A stretch of 64,000 nt of DNA from Orthonyx spaldingii (GCA_013397795.1 VZTJ01001198.1:310001-374000); one strand, 5' to 3'. Shown: positions 1 to 33,200, numbered from the stretch's first letter. Numbers and translations: made by a program. Notes: generated by a model not told the origin, from the letters alone.

Positions 1-19901
<19,901 letters not shown>

Positions 19902-19976
19902 GGCGGAGCTGGCGGTGCCCCCTCCCCGCCCCGGCGGCGGCGGCGGCGGCGGCGGCGCTCGCACGGCCCGGCCCGG

Positions 19977-20247
19977 NNNNNNNNNNNNNNNNNNNNNNNN
20001 NNNNNNNNNNNNNNNNNNNNNNNNNNNNNNNNNNNNNNNNNNNNNNNNNNNNNNNNNNNNNNNNNNNNNNNNNNNNNNNNNNNNNNNNNNNNNNNNNNNN
20101 NNNNNNNNNNNNNNNNNNNNNNNNNNNNNNNNNNNNNNNNNNNNNNNNNNNNNNNNNNNNNNNNNNNNNNNNNNNNNNNNNNNNNNNNNNNNNNNNNNNN
20201 NNNNNNNNNNNNNNNNNNNNNNNNNNNNNNNNNNNNNNNNNNNNNNN
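19977..20247. other. Assembly gap (271 N)
   Basis: A run of N flanked by CGG/GGC-repeat DNA. Upstream RTF1 5' UTR (and any N-terminal extension) and probably the NDUFAF1 TSS are missing here. Confidence 0.99.
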
Positions 20248-20520
20248 GGGCGGCCGCGCTGTGGGGAGAGGCCGCGGCCGCCGCTCTCCCTGTGCTGGGC
20301 TCGCCGCTGCCCGCCAGGCTCAGGGGGACGAGCGGGATCCCGGCGCGGTGCCCAGGCCGCGGGGAAGCCGAGGGAGGTGTCGCAGCTGCCGGGCGGTGGG
20401 CACATCGTGCTGGCGCTGCGCCGGCGGGCTGCTACAGCCTGGCCGAGGGACACAGACCGGCCTAAGGTCGAATGTGTCCAAATTTCCGTTTTCCTTCTTG
20501 TACGCGGCTGAAGCAGCGAG

Positions 20521-21611
20521 GAGACAGGGTTTCTTGATAGCGAACTTGCCCCCTATATTGTGGAGTACACGGTAGAGCAAAATGTGAATTTCTTCAGTAT
20601 AGATCACAGGGCATAGCTTAATTGGAGTGTGAGAATAACAGTAGTAGGTTTTGCCGTGGGTAAAGGAAAGTAAGTGGCAGATGGAGGATATATGTGGGGT
20701 GCCTGACTCCATTCTTAAAAGCTCAGAGAAGTTGAACGCATGTGACATCATTTTTGGATTTGTTCTGTGGCATAAAACAAAACAAACAAACAAAAAAAAA
20801 AAACCAAAAAAAAAACCCCAAAAATTGTCTAAATTTACAAGTAAGAGAAAATAGTCTCTGTATACAGCATTGAGCAGAGTTTTCCTAAATCTTATTTTAA
20901 AAAATCCTATTGAATTGCAGTCTTTGATATTAAACTTTTTGGTCTTTGTAAATGTCTCTGTAAGCCTAAAACAGGTGTACTCAGAATGACATGAAAGAAG
21001 TACGTGTTATGGCTGCTGTAGGACTTCATATCTGAAAAGTCTTGTTATCTGTGTCAGATGAGATTGTTGTTTTTGTCTGTGTGGCAGTAGTATCTGCCTG
21101 TTGTGAATTGGTGATCTCCACACAGGGTATAATACTTTTTAGTTATGTAGGTGTCATATTTTAGAAACCTTCATGGGCTGTTTTTGCTGGTGTTGTTCAT
21201 AACACCTTAACTTATTTACAGAGGAAGGGATGAAGAGAAATTTATTTTCTTTTCTATTTTCAGTTTTATTTGAAGTATTTTACTTGGGTTTTCTTATTTG
21301 CGTGGGGATTTCACACCATGAGGAGAGGGGAGGCATAGGGTGGAAGTCAATAAGTAAACCAGAGCTCTGAGGAAGTGTAATTCCTGATGGTTGTTTTCAT
21401 TCTTTTTTCCAATGACTTGGATTTCTAGCTAATACCAATTATCAAAGTTAAATAGTTTCAGCAGCATCCCATAGGTCATTTTTGTAACCTTTTCTCTTTT
21501 TCATTAAAGCTGAAGATCAACTACAGTAACTACAGTAAGATAGCTCTGAATACTGGTTTTGTTGTTAACTTTCAGTCTATTAATTGCCATACTGGATGTG
21601 AATTCTTCCAG
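20521..21611 (+). other. NDUFAF1 upstream region or first intron
   Basis: No coding exon is seen. Human NDUFAF1 has a non-coding first exon, and the pattern here would fit one: a consensus donor GTAAGT lies at 20670 and an acceptor TTCTTCCAG ends at 21611, nine bases before the ATG. An A/C-rich tract occupies 20774-20825. The pairing of these sites is inference. Confidence 0.45.
20774..20825. repeat. A/C-rich low-complexity tract
   Basis: AAACAAACAAAC units followed by runs of A and C. No coding potential. Confidence 0.75.
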
Positions 21612-21620
21612 TTTCCCAAT

Positions 21621-22124
21621 ATGGCTCTGACTGTGATGCTGCTGAATGGTGCTTCCTTCCATGGTGGATGCTGCAGGCACAAAGCTTTGTTCTCCTTACT
21701 TGGACCTCTCCTCAGCAATTCAAAATTCTACAGCAGCTACAGGAGGCCAGGGGCAGAGCCTGAGAAAAAACTGTCTTGGCAGAATGCTGATTTCAGCTTT
21801 AAGAAGGCCATTGATCACCTAAAGACTCAGCTTAGCTTGCTGAAGAAGGAAACCCAAGATTACTTACTAGGCCCTGGAGGTCGTCCACTAAGCCAGCACT
21901 TGTTGGAACAAACAAAGGTGTTGTGGCAGTTTCGGAGCCAAGAAGATCTAAATAAATGGGTTATTTCCTCTGATGTAGAGATTGGAGGGAAAAGTGAAGT
22001 TTACCTCAAACTGGGCAGGAATAACCAGGCTGCTCTGTTGTATGGAACCCTCAATACAGAAGTACCTCGTGATGGGGAGTCAAAGTACAGTGGATATTGC
22101 AGTATGAGATCCAGGCCGCCACTG
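21621..22124 (+). CDS. NDUFAF1: NDUFAF1 coding exon 1
   Basis: 168 codons: the presequence region, a poorly conserved linker, and the start of the CIA30 domain up to CSMRSRPPL. The donor is CTG|GTGAGT, phase 0. Reading through the donor gives only a short spurious tail. Confidence 0.95.
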
Positions 22125-25100
22125 GTGAGTGCAGCCCCGTGTTTGCACAGCTTCTGCTGCTGAGTCTGAGCGTGTTCCTGGAATCCCAGTGACAGCAAGT
22201 GGCCTGCTCTTTACTGCTGATCACTTTCAGGAGTATTCGACTTTCTTTCAGAGATGTAATTGCTGCTGTAGCCTTTGACCTGGAAGGAACTTAAATTTGA
22301 TCTTGGATTTTATTTTCCTTTCTTAGAAAAGTAATCATGCATGTTTAATCATTTACTTATATACAATAGACAGACCTGTTTGCAGCATCCTTACAAATGA
22401 AGGATCTGGAATGAATCTTTATATCCAAAATTGATCTGATTTAAATAGACATCTTTCTAAATTTGAAATTAATTGAATGTGTCATAAGTAAGAATTTTCT
22501 GGGCTTTAGCTTGATCTGTTTATCAGACTTGGTTATGGTGAATGAACTCATTTTCTCACAGGAACAGAAAACAGTGCTTTGAAATGTACTTTTTAAAGGT
22601 CTGCCTCCCACTGTATGTCAGAAAAAGCAAGACACAAATCTTTGATAGCTCAGAATTGAGCAAAATAGAACCAGAAATGGGTGTGCTTATTATGGATACT
22701 GCTTGTTTCATCCCTTCTTTCTAATCACCTTTAAAAGCAAAGGAACATTTTCACACAGTGGATAAAATCCTTAGCTATTTAATGTGTTCTGTTGTTTGTG
22801 TCTTGGCACAAGTATTCAGGTAAAATCATTTCTGGGCCAGAATATTGGGGAGCAGAGAATATGAGTAACCAAAATCAGTGGATAAATGAGAGACATGAAC
22901 ACTGGTGGAACAAGTGGAGTCTTGTCTGAGTTAAACTCTCAGGACTGCTACTGACTTGTGCAAATGTGACTAAAACTTTCACCTTCACTTCTGAAGTAGT
23001 GGAGTGTATCTATTTAAATAGAAATGCTCAAAACTTAAAATTATAAAGTCAAGTAGCTTCAGGTCTTGGATTAATATATTGATGATCTACTCATTCTGTT
23101 ACCTAGAAGATGAGTTGGTAGAAGGACAGCTGATAGGTAACCATATTAGTGCTGTAAAATAAAGGAGAAACATCTGAATTTTTGGTGCTAATTTTGACTT
23201 CTTGGCAATTCTGGCCAAGAATAACCCTGACTCCTGCCCATCGCTGCTCCAAGTGACCTCAGTGTAGCTCTCTGAAGACTCTTGGATCTGCCATCATGCA
23301 AATGACAACAGCAGGATTTTTCAGATCTTTGGAAGAAAATGCAGTAAAGAGTTAGACATGCTTGCGACCTTACTATTTTACACAGTTAATGAAAAAAAAA
23401 GTTGGAAAACATTAAATGCTCCCAGTGTTTGTTAGCCTTCAGTTGGGAAATTATCAAAGGGAATAAATTGTTTCACTGCTTCAATTTCCTGTCATCACTT
23501 CTGAATAATCCAGAACTGGCTACAGAATATTAAACTTAATGAACTACATAAGTACTCATCCATCACTGTAGCATTTGTGTACTTGCCTCGTAGGGAATTC
23601 ACGCCTAGGAAGGAGGTCTGATTTCTGATAGTTACAAGATTGTGGCTTATAATGAAAGTGTGAGTCCTCAGAGTGGCAATACTGCAATTTGTGGGTTCCA
23701 GTATAGTGCTGAAGGAAATTCAGTGAGCTCAGCAGCCAGGATGATGACAGAGTAGCTGTGTTCACTATGTTACAGTAAATACTATCTGACCTTATAACAA
23801 CTGCAGTGATCAAAGCAACAATGCTGTGTTCCTCATAACGAAAGTGTCCCTTTATGAAGGAGGAATAATTCTATTTATTAATTTGTAGGGATCTTTTAAC
23901 AGGAAGAAGTATTATGACTGGTCCAACTTCAACAGTCTGTATTTACGTGTCCGTGGTGATGGCAGACCTTGGATGGTGAACATTTATACAGACCCTTACT
24001 TCTCTCACCAAAAGGATGACCTCTACAGCTACTTCATGTTCACCCGAGGAGGCCCATACTGGGAGGAAATAAAGGTGAACTAATCAATCTTTCAAACTGA
24101 TGAGACTGTCTTGGGGTCCTGGCCAAGGGAAGGGGAATTCTTTCAACATTCACAGTTTGTTTCTTTTGCTGTCCACTCCACATTTTCATTATACAATAGA
24201 TATATGCCATTGGCTTGGGAGTTCCCAAAACTGGATTGGGGCAGGGCACACTGTGCCACTTGCGTTAAAGAATTGATCCCCCATGTGTTGCCCTGAATGC
24301 CTACTGTTGGCTCTTACTGGAGTAATAGGATAGATACAGAAATTGAAATGTCTCTTGTGTTCCCAGGAATATTCTCTGTGATAACTGTTTTATCTGTAAT
24401 ACAAATGGGTGTAGGCTGACGTAGGATTTGTTCCATGCAATAGGATTGGCTTAACTCACAGTCTTTCTGGAGTCAGACTCAAGAGTTGGGGTTTGTCATT
24501 TGTCATCCTTGAATCTGTGACACAAAATAATATTTTTAAGAAGTGTGAGTTGCAGCTCTTTTCTGATGCAACTTGGGGGCCTTTTGTAATTGTCTGATGA
24601 CAACGAAAAGGAGGTTTGCACATCCTTTTGAATTGGTGTTAAGTGTTCCATGATACCATTGTTCAATCATGTGGGAACAGCCTGGTTCACAAGTGAGGAG
24701 CCAGGAGGATGAAAGTCAGTGTGTCATTGCTGGCTTGGATGTTTTCCTCTCACCTTCACCAGCCAGCCCTGCTTTCTTGTTCCCACTGCTTTCAAAGTAA
24801 TTTTTACATTATCCTGAAGTGCTTTCGTAGAGGTACTGATGTCTGAGCACGAAGTTTGCCCTGTGAAATCCACAGCGTGGGTACGGATGAGCTGTCAGTA
24901 TGTACACATGCCAGACTTTGCAGTAATTCGTGGTTTATGTTTTCATATTGTTGGAAGGAGATATTCTCCATGTAAACAGCCACCTTCTGTGCTGCAGCCT
25001 TTCATTGTGTCCTGACAGGGTAACACTCCTTTTGATGGCTGCAGCCACCACAGGAGCTGGCTGTGAGTGGCCAGTTGAAAGGGTCAGTGTGGCCCATTTC

Positions 25101-27987
25101 TTTGTGCCACTTTTATGTACCCAACTAATGCTAGCACCAGACATAGCAGAGTGTTACTTCACTAACACGTGCTTATTTTCCTTTCCATAAGTTTCTACTT
25201 TATGTACTGGTGACACTAAAGTTTGGTTTTGTTTTGTTTATGTCAGATTCCATTCTCCAAATTCTTTCTCTCCAGTCGGGGAAGAGTCCAGGATAACCAG
25301 CATCCTGTCTGGTTAGACAAGGCAAGTTTTCTACAGGCTTTATTTGAAATTTCATTTGAAAAGGCAGTATAAGGAACACACCATTGCTCTGTAAGAAATT
25401 CAGAATTTCCTTCAAGATCATATTGGCCTGATATAGATAACTTATAAATTCTCTAATGTTTGTGAATTTGAAATTGAAAGGCCTCTTCTTATTATAAGGT
25501 ACTTATTCTCGTATGCTTGCCTTTGCATTTAAATTATCATACTTTGTGATAGCAGTGTCACATTACTTCATAGGAGCTCCAAAAAGATCTTAAAGAGATC
25601 TATATAACCAAGAAATGACTCACAACATACTTGGCTTTTCAACAAAACAACAAAAGTCTTTTCTTGAGGAATGATCAAAGTAACTAAGCAATCTCAAATG
25701 TTGGTTGGCACAGTACTGCCAAAAATAGTAAAAGTAAGTATCATAAACTTTCTTTATGATACAGAACACTGTCAAGGAAGTCATATTGTGAGATTTTATC
25801 TGAGGATGTACTCAATCAGTGACCTTGATGTGAAGAGTAAACTGATGAGTACATAGGCTATTTTTGAGTTTTTTCAGGCTTTCTAGTCTAAGTATTAAGT
25901 AAATGTGTTGAGTATTTTTTTTTATTTCTGCAAATAGGTAGAGTAATTCACTGATTCACAGGAGACATGGTGGGGAAAAAAAAATTCTGTATCTTTTTTA
26001 TCTTTTAATTTTCAGTGACCCTCCTGTATGTAATTGGGAACAGCTTAATACCCAGTGACTACCGAAATGAAAACTACGTTAGAACTATATATGGGGAGAA
26101 AATAAAAGGGCTGTTACTGGAATCAGTGTTGTCACCTAAAATATTACATTCAGTTCCTAATTGCCTTAATGAAAAAAAAATTTGAGGGCAATTCAAATGA
26201 TTGACAGCATAAACCCAATCTGTTTTAAAACAGAAGCTGTGGCCACATAAAGCAAGTAAGAATGATGTGAAGGAGGTGGGATCAGCTACAAGGAAAAATA
26301 ATCACTATGGAAGAAAGTTGTTATAAAAGGCCTGTGTTTAAATACAGCCACTGAAGAATTTGTCAGTATTTGGAATACACAGTCATTCAAAGTGGTAAAT
26401 GAAAAAATAAAGTTGTATATGGGGTATTTAAAAATATTTACTTGTAGTTAAAGGACAAATCAGTACTTGATCTAAGCATCCTCCACTGAAGTTTTGTTGA
26501 TGGTTATCTTATGTGCAGCATTTGACAGTAAAAATTATGCACTTGCTGTGTAATTTTACAAACATATTTTAAAGAAATACAAAAATCAGGGAAGCAGTGT
26601 GAAGGCAGTTTAAGAAAACTTAATAAAATGTCTTGGTCACACACAGAACATTCTGAGTTGGAAGGGACCCACAGGGACTATCAAATCCAACTCTTAAATG
26701 AATGGCCCTCATGGTACTAATGTATGTTTCCCTAGGAACCTGCAAAGGCAGGAAGTAATTGTTAAATAGGAATAAAAAAGGCAGGAAACAGTCAATGTAT
26801 CTAGGGCTTGCAAAGGAGTAGATTCTTCAAAGCAGAGAGTTTAGGTTACTCCTGTAGTTACCTGTAACAATGTGATTTGGAAAAAAGGAGTTTTAAAAAC
26901 TGTCTGGGCGTCAAAAGCCAAGAGGCTGCTTGTAGAGCTTGCTGCTGGGGAAGGGTTAAAAGCATTATGATCTGGAGGAATGTCAGTACTTATCTAGATT
27001 TGTTCTGTTATTGATTTAGCATACATTTGCAATGTATATTTAGACTTGGTCTACATTTATTCATCTGACACATCCTAGGCATTATTTTCCCAAACTTACA
27101 GCAGTCCTTAAAGTCATGGGCACTGCTCAGACCTGCACTTTCTGCAGGGCTTTGGGGCAGCTTGAGTTCATGAGGTGGCCTGCACTGGTGACAACTCGAC
27201 TGAGCTGTTAACAGTGGAGGTGTTTTGTAACATGAGAGCTGAGAGGGCATTCAGGCAAGCCACAGGCTAATAGAAAGCATGCCTGAGCCACACAGATTTG
27301 TTCTTATATTTAAGAACATTATTCTAATTGGAAAACAGTGGCTAAGAACCTTGTCTTGCTATTAAACTGAGCAATTAAGTTTCATGCCAACTTAAAATTA
27401 AGTTTTAAAATGTCTGGCTTGGTGTTTTCACAGAGTACTTAATCTGGAATGATCCCTTCCATCCTTAATTAAATCTTTGTTTTTCCTATTCACAAAAGAA
27501 TTGTGACTTTATGAAAACATGTTTAGAAACCCAATTGTGATGGAAGTGGCTGTGCCCAAACCAACAAGGATAAAAGTAACAGTGCTGCTTTAGGCTCAGA
27601 CTATTTTAAATCAAGGGTTTAACACAGTGGTAGAAAGGCAAATGTGGAGTCATTTCCCACTGGGGTCTGTATTGAAAATGGGGTAGTGAAGTGTTCAAGC
27701 CTTCAGAAACGCTGCCACAGTTTGAAACAAATACCAGTTTAAAGTAGATGGCTGTGAATGGCGTGTAAAATATAGAAGTGAGAGATACAACTGAGTTTGA
27801 TTGTAATGTTATAAATACTGTTCTACCCTCTGTGTCTTTTAATTAGATTAGAACCCTTGGATTCACCATTGGAGATAAAGTAGATGGTCCATTCCAGCTG
27901 GAGATTGATTTCATTGGCCTGCTAAATGACAGAGCTCACAGAGAAGAGTTTGCTTATGAAACATATGACAAGAACACTCCAGTCTAA
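21621..27987 (+). CDS. NDUFAF1: NDUFAF1 (CIA30), mitochondrial complex I assembly factor 1
   Basis: NDUFAF1 is a mitochondrial chaperone of the MCIA complex, which helps assemble the membrane arm of respiratory complex I. Four coding exons (21621-22124, 23889-24074, 25247-25321, 27847-27987) join in frame to 301 residues; human has 327. The N-terminus MALTVMLLNGASFHGG resembles the human start and is suited to a mitochondrial presequence. The CIA30 domain fills roughly residues 110-290, with the landmarks VLWQFRSQEDLNKW, LRVRGDGRPWMVNIY, YFMFTRGGPYW and GDKVDGPFQLEIDFIG all close to human. The C-terminus ends KNTPV. The third intron starts with GC rather than GT. A poly(A) signal AATAAA lies at 28267-28272. 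The gene converges on NUSAP1. Confidence 0.96.
23889..24074 (+). CDS. NDUFAF1: NDUFAF1 coding exon 2
   Basis: 62 codons from GSFNRKKYYDW to TRGGPYWEEIK, the most conserved part of CIA30. The acceptor is TTTGTAG and the donor AAG|GTGAAC, phase 0 at both ends. Confidence 0.96.
25247..25321 (+). CDS. NDUFAF1: NDUFAF1 coding exon 3 (GC donor)
   Basis: 25 codons, IPFSKFFLSSRGRVQD through HPVWLDK. The acceptor is ATGTCAG. Protein homology requires the exon to end at AAG, which is followed by GCAAGT: the non-canonical GC donor in its usual strong context. Using the nearby GT four bases later breaks the frame. Confidence 0.92.
26641..26712 (-). mobile_element. CR1 LINE 3' end fragment
   Basis: CATTCTGAGTTGGAAGGGAC followed by CCACAGGGACTATCAAATCC is the reverse complement of a CR1 3' terminal segment. 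It sits inside NDUFAF1 intron 3. Confidence 0.8.
27847..27987 (+). CDS. NDUFAF1: NDUFAF1 coding exon 4 and stop
   Basis: 46 codons plus TAA: IRTLGFTIGDKVDGPF, then LEIDFIGLLND and an EEFAYE motif close to human. The acceptor is TTAATTAG. Confidence 0.95.
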   Translation: MRTLGFTIGDKVDGPFQLEIDFIGLLNDRAHREEFAYETYDKNTPV

Positions 27988-28290
27988 GTTGGGCTGGTGT
28001 CCTTTGGAAAATTCTTCAGATATTTAGTTTACTTTTATAAAATACTTCTTAACAGGGGGCTTTTAACAACTTGAAGAATCTATGTAAACATTAAAGAGAT
28101 AAATGCATGAAGTGTGATAGCACTTGACATCTTTGAAGTCCCAAATACAGAATCCTGGAGAGACTGTACATACATGGACTGGAACGTAGCCTGAGAGCTG
28201 TGATGTTCTTACAAAGTAGTAACTCTTCCCTGGGTAAATTTTGATTTCTGTCCTGACCTTTACTGAAATAAAAGGACTTCAGGAGTTTGT
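27988..28290 (+). other. NDUFAF1: NDUFAF1 3' UTR
   Basis: It runs from the stop codon to a little past the AATAAA at 28267-28272, followed by a T/G-rich downstream element. A UTR of about 300 bases is inferred from these signals. Confidence 0.7.
28267..28272 (+). terminator. NDUFAF1 poly(A) signal AATAAA
   Basis: This is the first canonical hexamer after the stop, followed about 20 bases on by GTTTGTTGTTC-type GU-rich sequence. Confidence 0.75.
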
Positions 28291-29255
28291 TGTTCTTTTT
28301 TTGTATAATGCTTTCATTTTCTACATTATGTGGTTTGTTGACAGTTGTAAAACACTTGCATCTGCTAGTTTTAAACTGAAAAAGGTATGAGAATTAATAC
28401 TCTGAGGACTGGTGCTTAAATGTGACTCAGCTACAGAAATTTACAAAGAGCAGCACTAGAAGTAGAAAAGGAAGAAGTATTTCAACCTTTAGCTTTGGCT
28501 CCTCTGGATAGCTAAAAAAAGAAAAAGCTGCCACTGCCAAAATGGAAACAAGAGCTATGCAGCAGGCTTGACTTTTCTTTAGAGCTATTGAGGATAGTCC
28601 TACAGTGTTACAGAGATAAGGTTGTTGGCCAGAAGTAATGCTCCAAAGGAGAGGTGGGAGTTAAAACACAGCTCTGTCTGCTCCCTGAGGAGGCACAGCT
28701 TGGCTTAATTCACACCATTACACAGCAGAGCAGATCCCACTTTTGCTGTGTGCAGTTAGTTTAACTCAGCTGTGCTGTAAGAACTCAGAGCCTGAAGTGG
28801 TGGCACAGAAGCTCAGTACCTCCCTTTTTCAGAAATTCGAGATACACTTTACAAAGCAAGTGCTGAATGGTTATGTTTCAGCTGTCATAAATTTAAGTAA
28901 TCAAAGCACTGACCTCCTCCACAATGACCTTGTTTAAGTATACTTCAGAAATACTAAATGTACCTGTATTTTATATGGAAGAGACCACAATGAAGCAAGC
29001 TGAAACAGGATCTTGTACTATCATTTTGCTTTTGCACAGAGTACAACAGCTTAAGTGCAAAAGAAGGATGAGAGTTATTGTTTCTAAAGATACCAGAGCA
29101 AACATCTTTCCTGGAATGGTAGGGAGGTGAGTTGGTGAGGAAAACTTGACACAGGAAAGCAGTAGTAAATAAAAGTGTGAACAAAACTAGTGCTACAGTA
29201 AGGAAGCAATTATACCTAGTATACTAAATGATAAAGTCAGTGATAAACAGAACAT
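28291..29255. other. Convergent intergenic stretch, NDUFAF1/NUSAP1
   Basis: Only short unrecognised ORFs are present on either strand. No repeat or RNA gene was seen. Confidence 0.6.
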
Positions 29256-30204
29256 GTACAAAATATTTATTTCCCCCATTAAGTTCATAAAAAAATTGCT
29301 TGTTCTTCACATTGCAGCATATATTTGATAGGACACTAAATTCAATGCAACACTATTTGCTCAACAGCTGAGATTACAACTGCTAAATTACCTTTCTAGT
29401 TCTATCCCTAACAAATCCAGACAACTTTTCTATGTACTTTTTAACGTAAAAACAACTGCTTTTAAAACCAAGGTATTAAATGTGCCTCAACACTACAACC
29501 TCTTTTAAGCATCTTAGAGAGGAAAAGCAAGAGACTTTTGTTAACATCTGCTATTTACCATAGACAGGAAGAAAACCTTACCAACTGAATGCTTTGAACA
29601 GTTAATTTGTAAACTCAGTTGTGACTTTTTTAAAAAAAGGTAGTTTACAATTACATTATGCTGTAAGCTTTTCATTTTCCAGAGAGCTTGCATATTTTTT
29701 CTTTTCTTTGAAATTTCCTACTATTTCATAAGCATACAATTAGAAATGCTGAATAATTGCTGTAGCTTAGAGAGTTTAAGGATTGATCTGGAGAACAGGG
29801 CAAGCAGGTACTTCTAACTCTTGTCATTTTGAAGCTTGCTATCCAAAGCCTGCATTCTAGCACACAACAAGTGCATTCTGATGCACAAATCTATCCTCAG
29901 TTGCAAGGAGGCTTCTTGAGCATCTTTTTTCCACTTATATTTTCTTCTTTAACATCTTTTAGTGAAGTAAATTAGTTAAATGAAAACATTATAAAACAAG
30001 AGAGTTCTAAGCCCCTGAAATTTTAGAACTCTCAGTGGAGAAGTTGCTCACAGAAACGTCATGCTCAGAGCACGTTACAAGGTGTCATTAATTGCTCTTT
30101 GGATTCTCCTAGCTAATAGCAACCTGCACCATACACAGACAGCACAAGCATTTACATGACAGGAACAATATTTACAGTGATGTCTTAGATACTTCTTACT
30201 CATC
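29256..30204 (-). other. NUSAP1: NUSAP1 3' UTR
   Basis: It runs from the TAG stop at 30205-30207 to about 20 bases past a minus-strand AATAAA (29276-29281), the first clear hexamer downstream. It is AT-rich and has no ORF of note. Confidence 0.6.
29276..29281 (-). terminator. NUSAP1 poly(A) signal AATAAA (candidate)
   Basis: Read as TTTATT on the plus strand, about 925 bases after the stop codon. The choice among possible sites is tentative. Confidence 0.55.
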
Positions 30205-30292
30205 CTAACACATAGATAGGCCTCTACGTTTTCCAAGAGCATGAGCCTTTTTCTTTTTTCTGTCTTGCTCAAGTGACTCACGCCTTTCTTCC
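30205..30292 (-). CDS. NUSAP1: NUSAP1 coding exon 12 and stop
   Basis: 88 nt, REERRESLEQDRKKKKAHAL then GKRRGLSMC and TAG. The charged helix matches human REQERKEKKAKVLGMRRGL, but the last four residues differ. The acceptor is CCACCAG. Confidence 0.94.
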
Positions 30293-33200
30293 CTGGTGGG
30301 GAAAAAAAGAGAGACCACATCAAGTTATATTAAAGAGACACAAGCAACCTAAGGAATCTGAAGCTGACCACAGCTTAACACCGGTTTAATCAGTGTGCTG
30401 CCTTTGCCATACACAGAGATAACAGCACCATTATGGACTGAATCCAAACATTCAGGCAAATACTTCTGCTCAGACATACAGGTCTAACACTCAAGGTGTT
30501 ATGTCAATATTGACAGCTTCTTCCAAGATGAAGATAAGTCTCCAAACTCTGGAACTGATACCTTTCATGGAAAAAAAGTCTTAACAAATTCAGAGCAGCC
30601 TTTCTTGTTGGCCTTCCTGAAATTGAACCGTCATTGGAAGGAAAAATGGCTTTAATACAAAAGCATCTTCCCAAACTACATTTAAATCCTAAGAAGACTG
30701 AATCATCATATTATTTTAAGTAACACTATTCATAAAAAGTTGAGTGGTGTACTAACCTTGTCTGGAGATGTGGCTGTTTGTAATCTTTCTTACGTAAAGA
30801 GATATTGCTACCACCAGACTTACTGAGAACAGTATTTTCTTTACATTCTCCCCATGGTTTCAGTCGTCCTACAATTTAGGGGTAAAAAGAGAGACTAGTT
30901 TAATAGTTTAGTAATTGTGTGCTTAACTTCTTATCATGAATTTATCCTAGCTAGCCTGTTTCTTGCTGGTTGTCTTTAAGATGAAATGCCTCTTCAAGCT
31001 ATATTATCAGTTTCACCAGCCCATTCCCTACAAATAGTTCTTCTATAAGTAGTAGCAGGTGATTGTACTTGGAAGTAACACCATGCAAAGTTCAGCTTCT
31101 CACATGAGATTAAAAAACCCCACCTCATTGTGTAAGGAATATTTCATATATTCTGTACATACATCTATTCAGTGGAATATAAAGGTATTTATTCTTGTAT
31201 TTATGGGCTTTTGGTCATAAAATCCTAATATTCAGTAGGGAGGCTCTTGGAGCATTATATTATGAAGAAATTTAACATCAGACTGTGTGGGAAGCCAGAG
31301 AGAAAGGAAAAGAGACTGTAAACTTTGCAGTCACTGTGTGTATCAGTGCACGCCTGTAGGAGCAGCTGAGTGTAAGGGGTGTGGCCAACACAAACTGCTC
31401 AGGCTCAGGATACCTTTATGTGGCTGATACCGAAGTGGCCGAGAGAGACTTGCTTTGAGATCAAATGTCTTCTTCCCGCTTGTGGGTTCTGCAGGTTGAG
31501 CTCCAAACTTGAAGGGGGTAAGAACTATAAAAGGCATCAAGATATCATAATCAGAGTAACAACAGCATCAATGTACACGGAAAGTTGGAAAGTGCATGTG
31601 AAGACCACACTACAATTATCAAGACCAAAGAGCCATTAAATGCCACTGCTGCTAACCTCTAAAGCTAGAATTGTGCAAACCCAGCTCACTTGAAATAGGG
31701 AGCTTCCAGGTCTGGAGAGGGCAAGAGTTGCAGAGTACTGGGCCTTTAGCTATGATTACACTATGGAAGAGCACATATAGCTTCATGTGTTTTTCTAGTC
31801 CTTCTAAGCAAATGGTGTTTCTCTATGCTTATTTGGAACCAAGTGGTTTTTCACATTAAACAAAGCAGCATTCTTTCAGAACAGGCCAGCTTCAGATCAG
31901 CATGGAACTTTGCTTGCCCCTTAGAAACATCAGTATTGTTATACAGCAAACCAGGCAGCTCTGGGTTCTTGACCTGTGCAAATGACCCTGTGATGCCAAG
32001 GGTGTCAATAGCTAAATAGCAGAGCTGTGCTGCTGCAGAGATCATCAGTAATCAGAAGACTTCTGATTTTTCTTAATTTTAGTTCCGGAGTTGATCAGAG
32101 TGCTGAGGCTGGTAACAGGTTCTAGCACAGCTAGAAGCCTGATGCATGCTAACCCCAGAAGGAGGAGACCTCTGAGCAGGTGCCACGAACTCCTCTCACT
32201 GCAGACGGGGTATCCCTGTATCTGCTATATGAATCTTTTGCTATGCAGTCCCTAAAGTCTAGAAGATTTTCTATTCTCTTTTCTGTAGGTAGCTAGGTAC
32301 CAGATGTCTAAGTCATCCAAAACATTTTAGTCAATCCACTGGAAAACAAAGGAAGCAAAGAAACTACTGCAGTTTCTGAAGAACCAGTCATAAACTAGAG
32401 AACTAAATTAAAACCCAGGTCTACGTGACATTCAGTTGTTAAAAATTATATAATAATTCAGTAAAACAAAAGTCTTAATCTGAAAGAGCCAAATATTCAC
32501 CATCCACTTTACCCTTTGATGCAGTCAGATCATTATTTCTTGCATTTCCCTTACTGTTCTTCTGACTTATTGGTTTGCAGATCTCCTCCATGTATGGAGA
32601 CATTCTAGATGGAGTCTTGGTAAGAGAACGTTTGTGCTCGTTATCTTTTGTGGCTTCCGAGAATCTGAAAGTTATTAGAAACATGAAGACAAATTTAGTC
32701 ACCTACAAGGAATGTAAGCAATGTGCCAGAATACAGAAGGTTCTGCATTCTACTTTTATTACAGGTGCAAAGATCTACTATGTGAAAGATGCTTACAGCT
32801 CACGCAAAAACTGCACTAAAATACCTTGCTGGTATAACAGTTTAAGTTTTGAGCCAGCATCAATAGCAGTGAGTAATATTAGAAGCTACAAAGAACTTTC
32901 ATGTTATTTTGAAAAGCAAATATGTTTGGATGCAATAAGCTAGTAGATTTATTCACCAACAGATAAAATTTACTTTAGATCTGGATTCTGCAGTAAAGCA
33001 TTGCAGATTTTGTTAGTTTTAAAATTCAAATTACGAAAAACTGAAAGATAATTAACAGAATACTAGACTTCAAAGACCTACAGGAGGAAGAAGCTGGAAA
33101 TTTTGAAACACACAAGTTACCTGCATACCAAGACACACACTCTGTATGTATGTGTGTATATACACATTTCTTATGAATATATATATATGTATGTGTGTAC

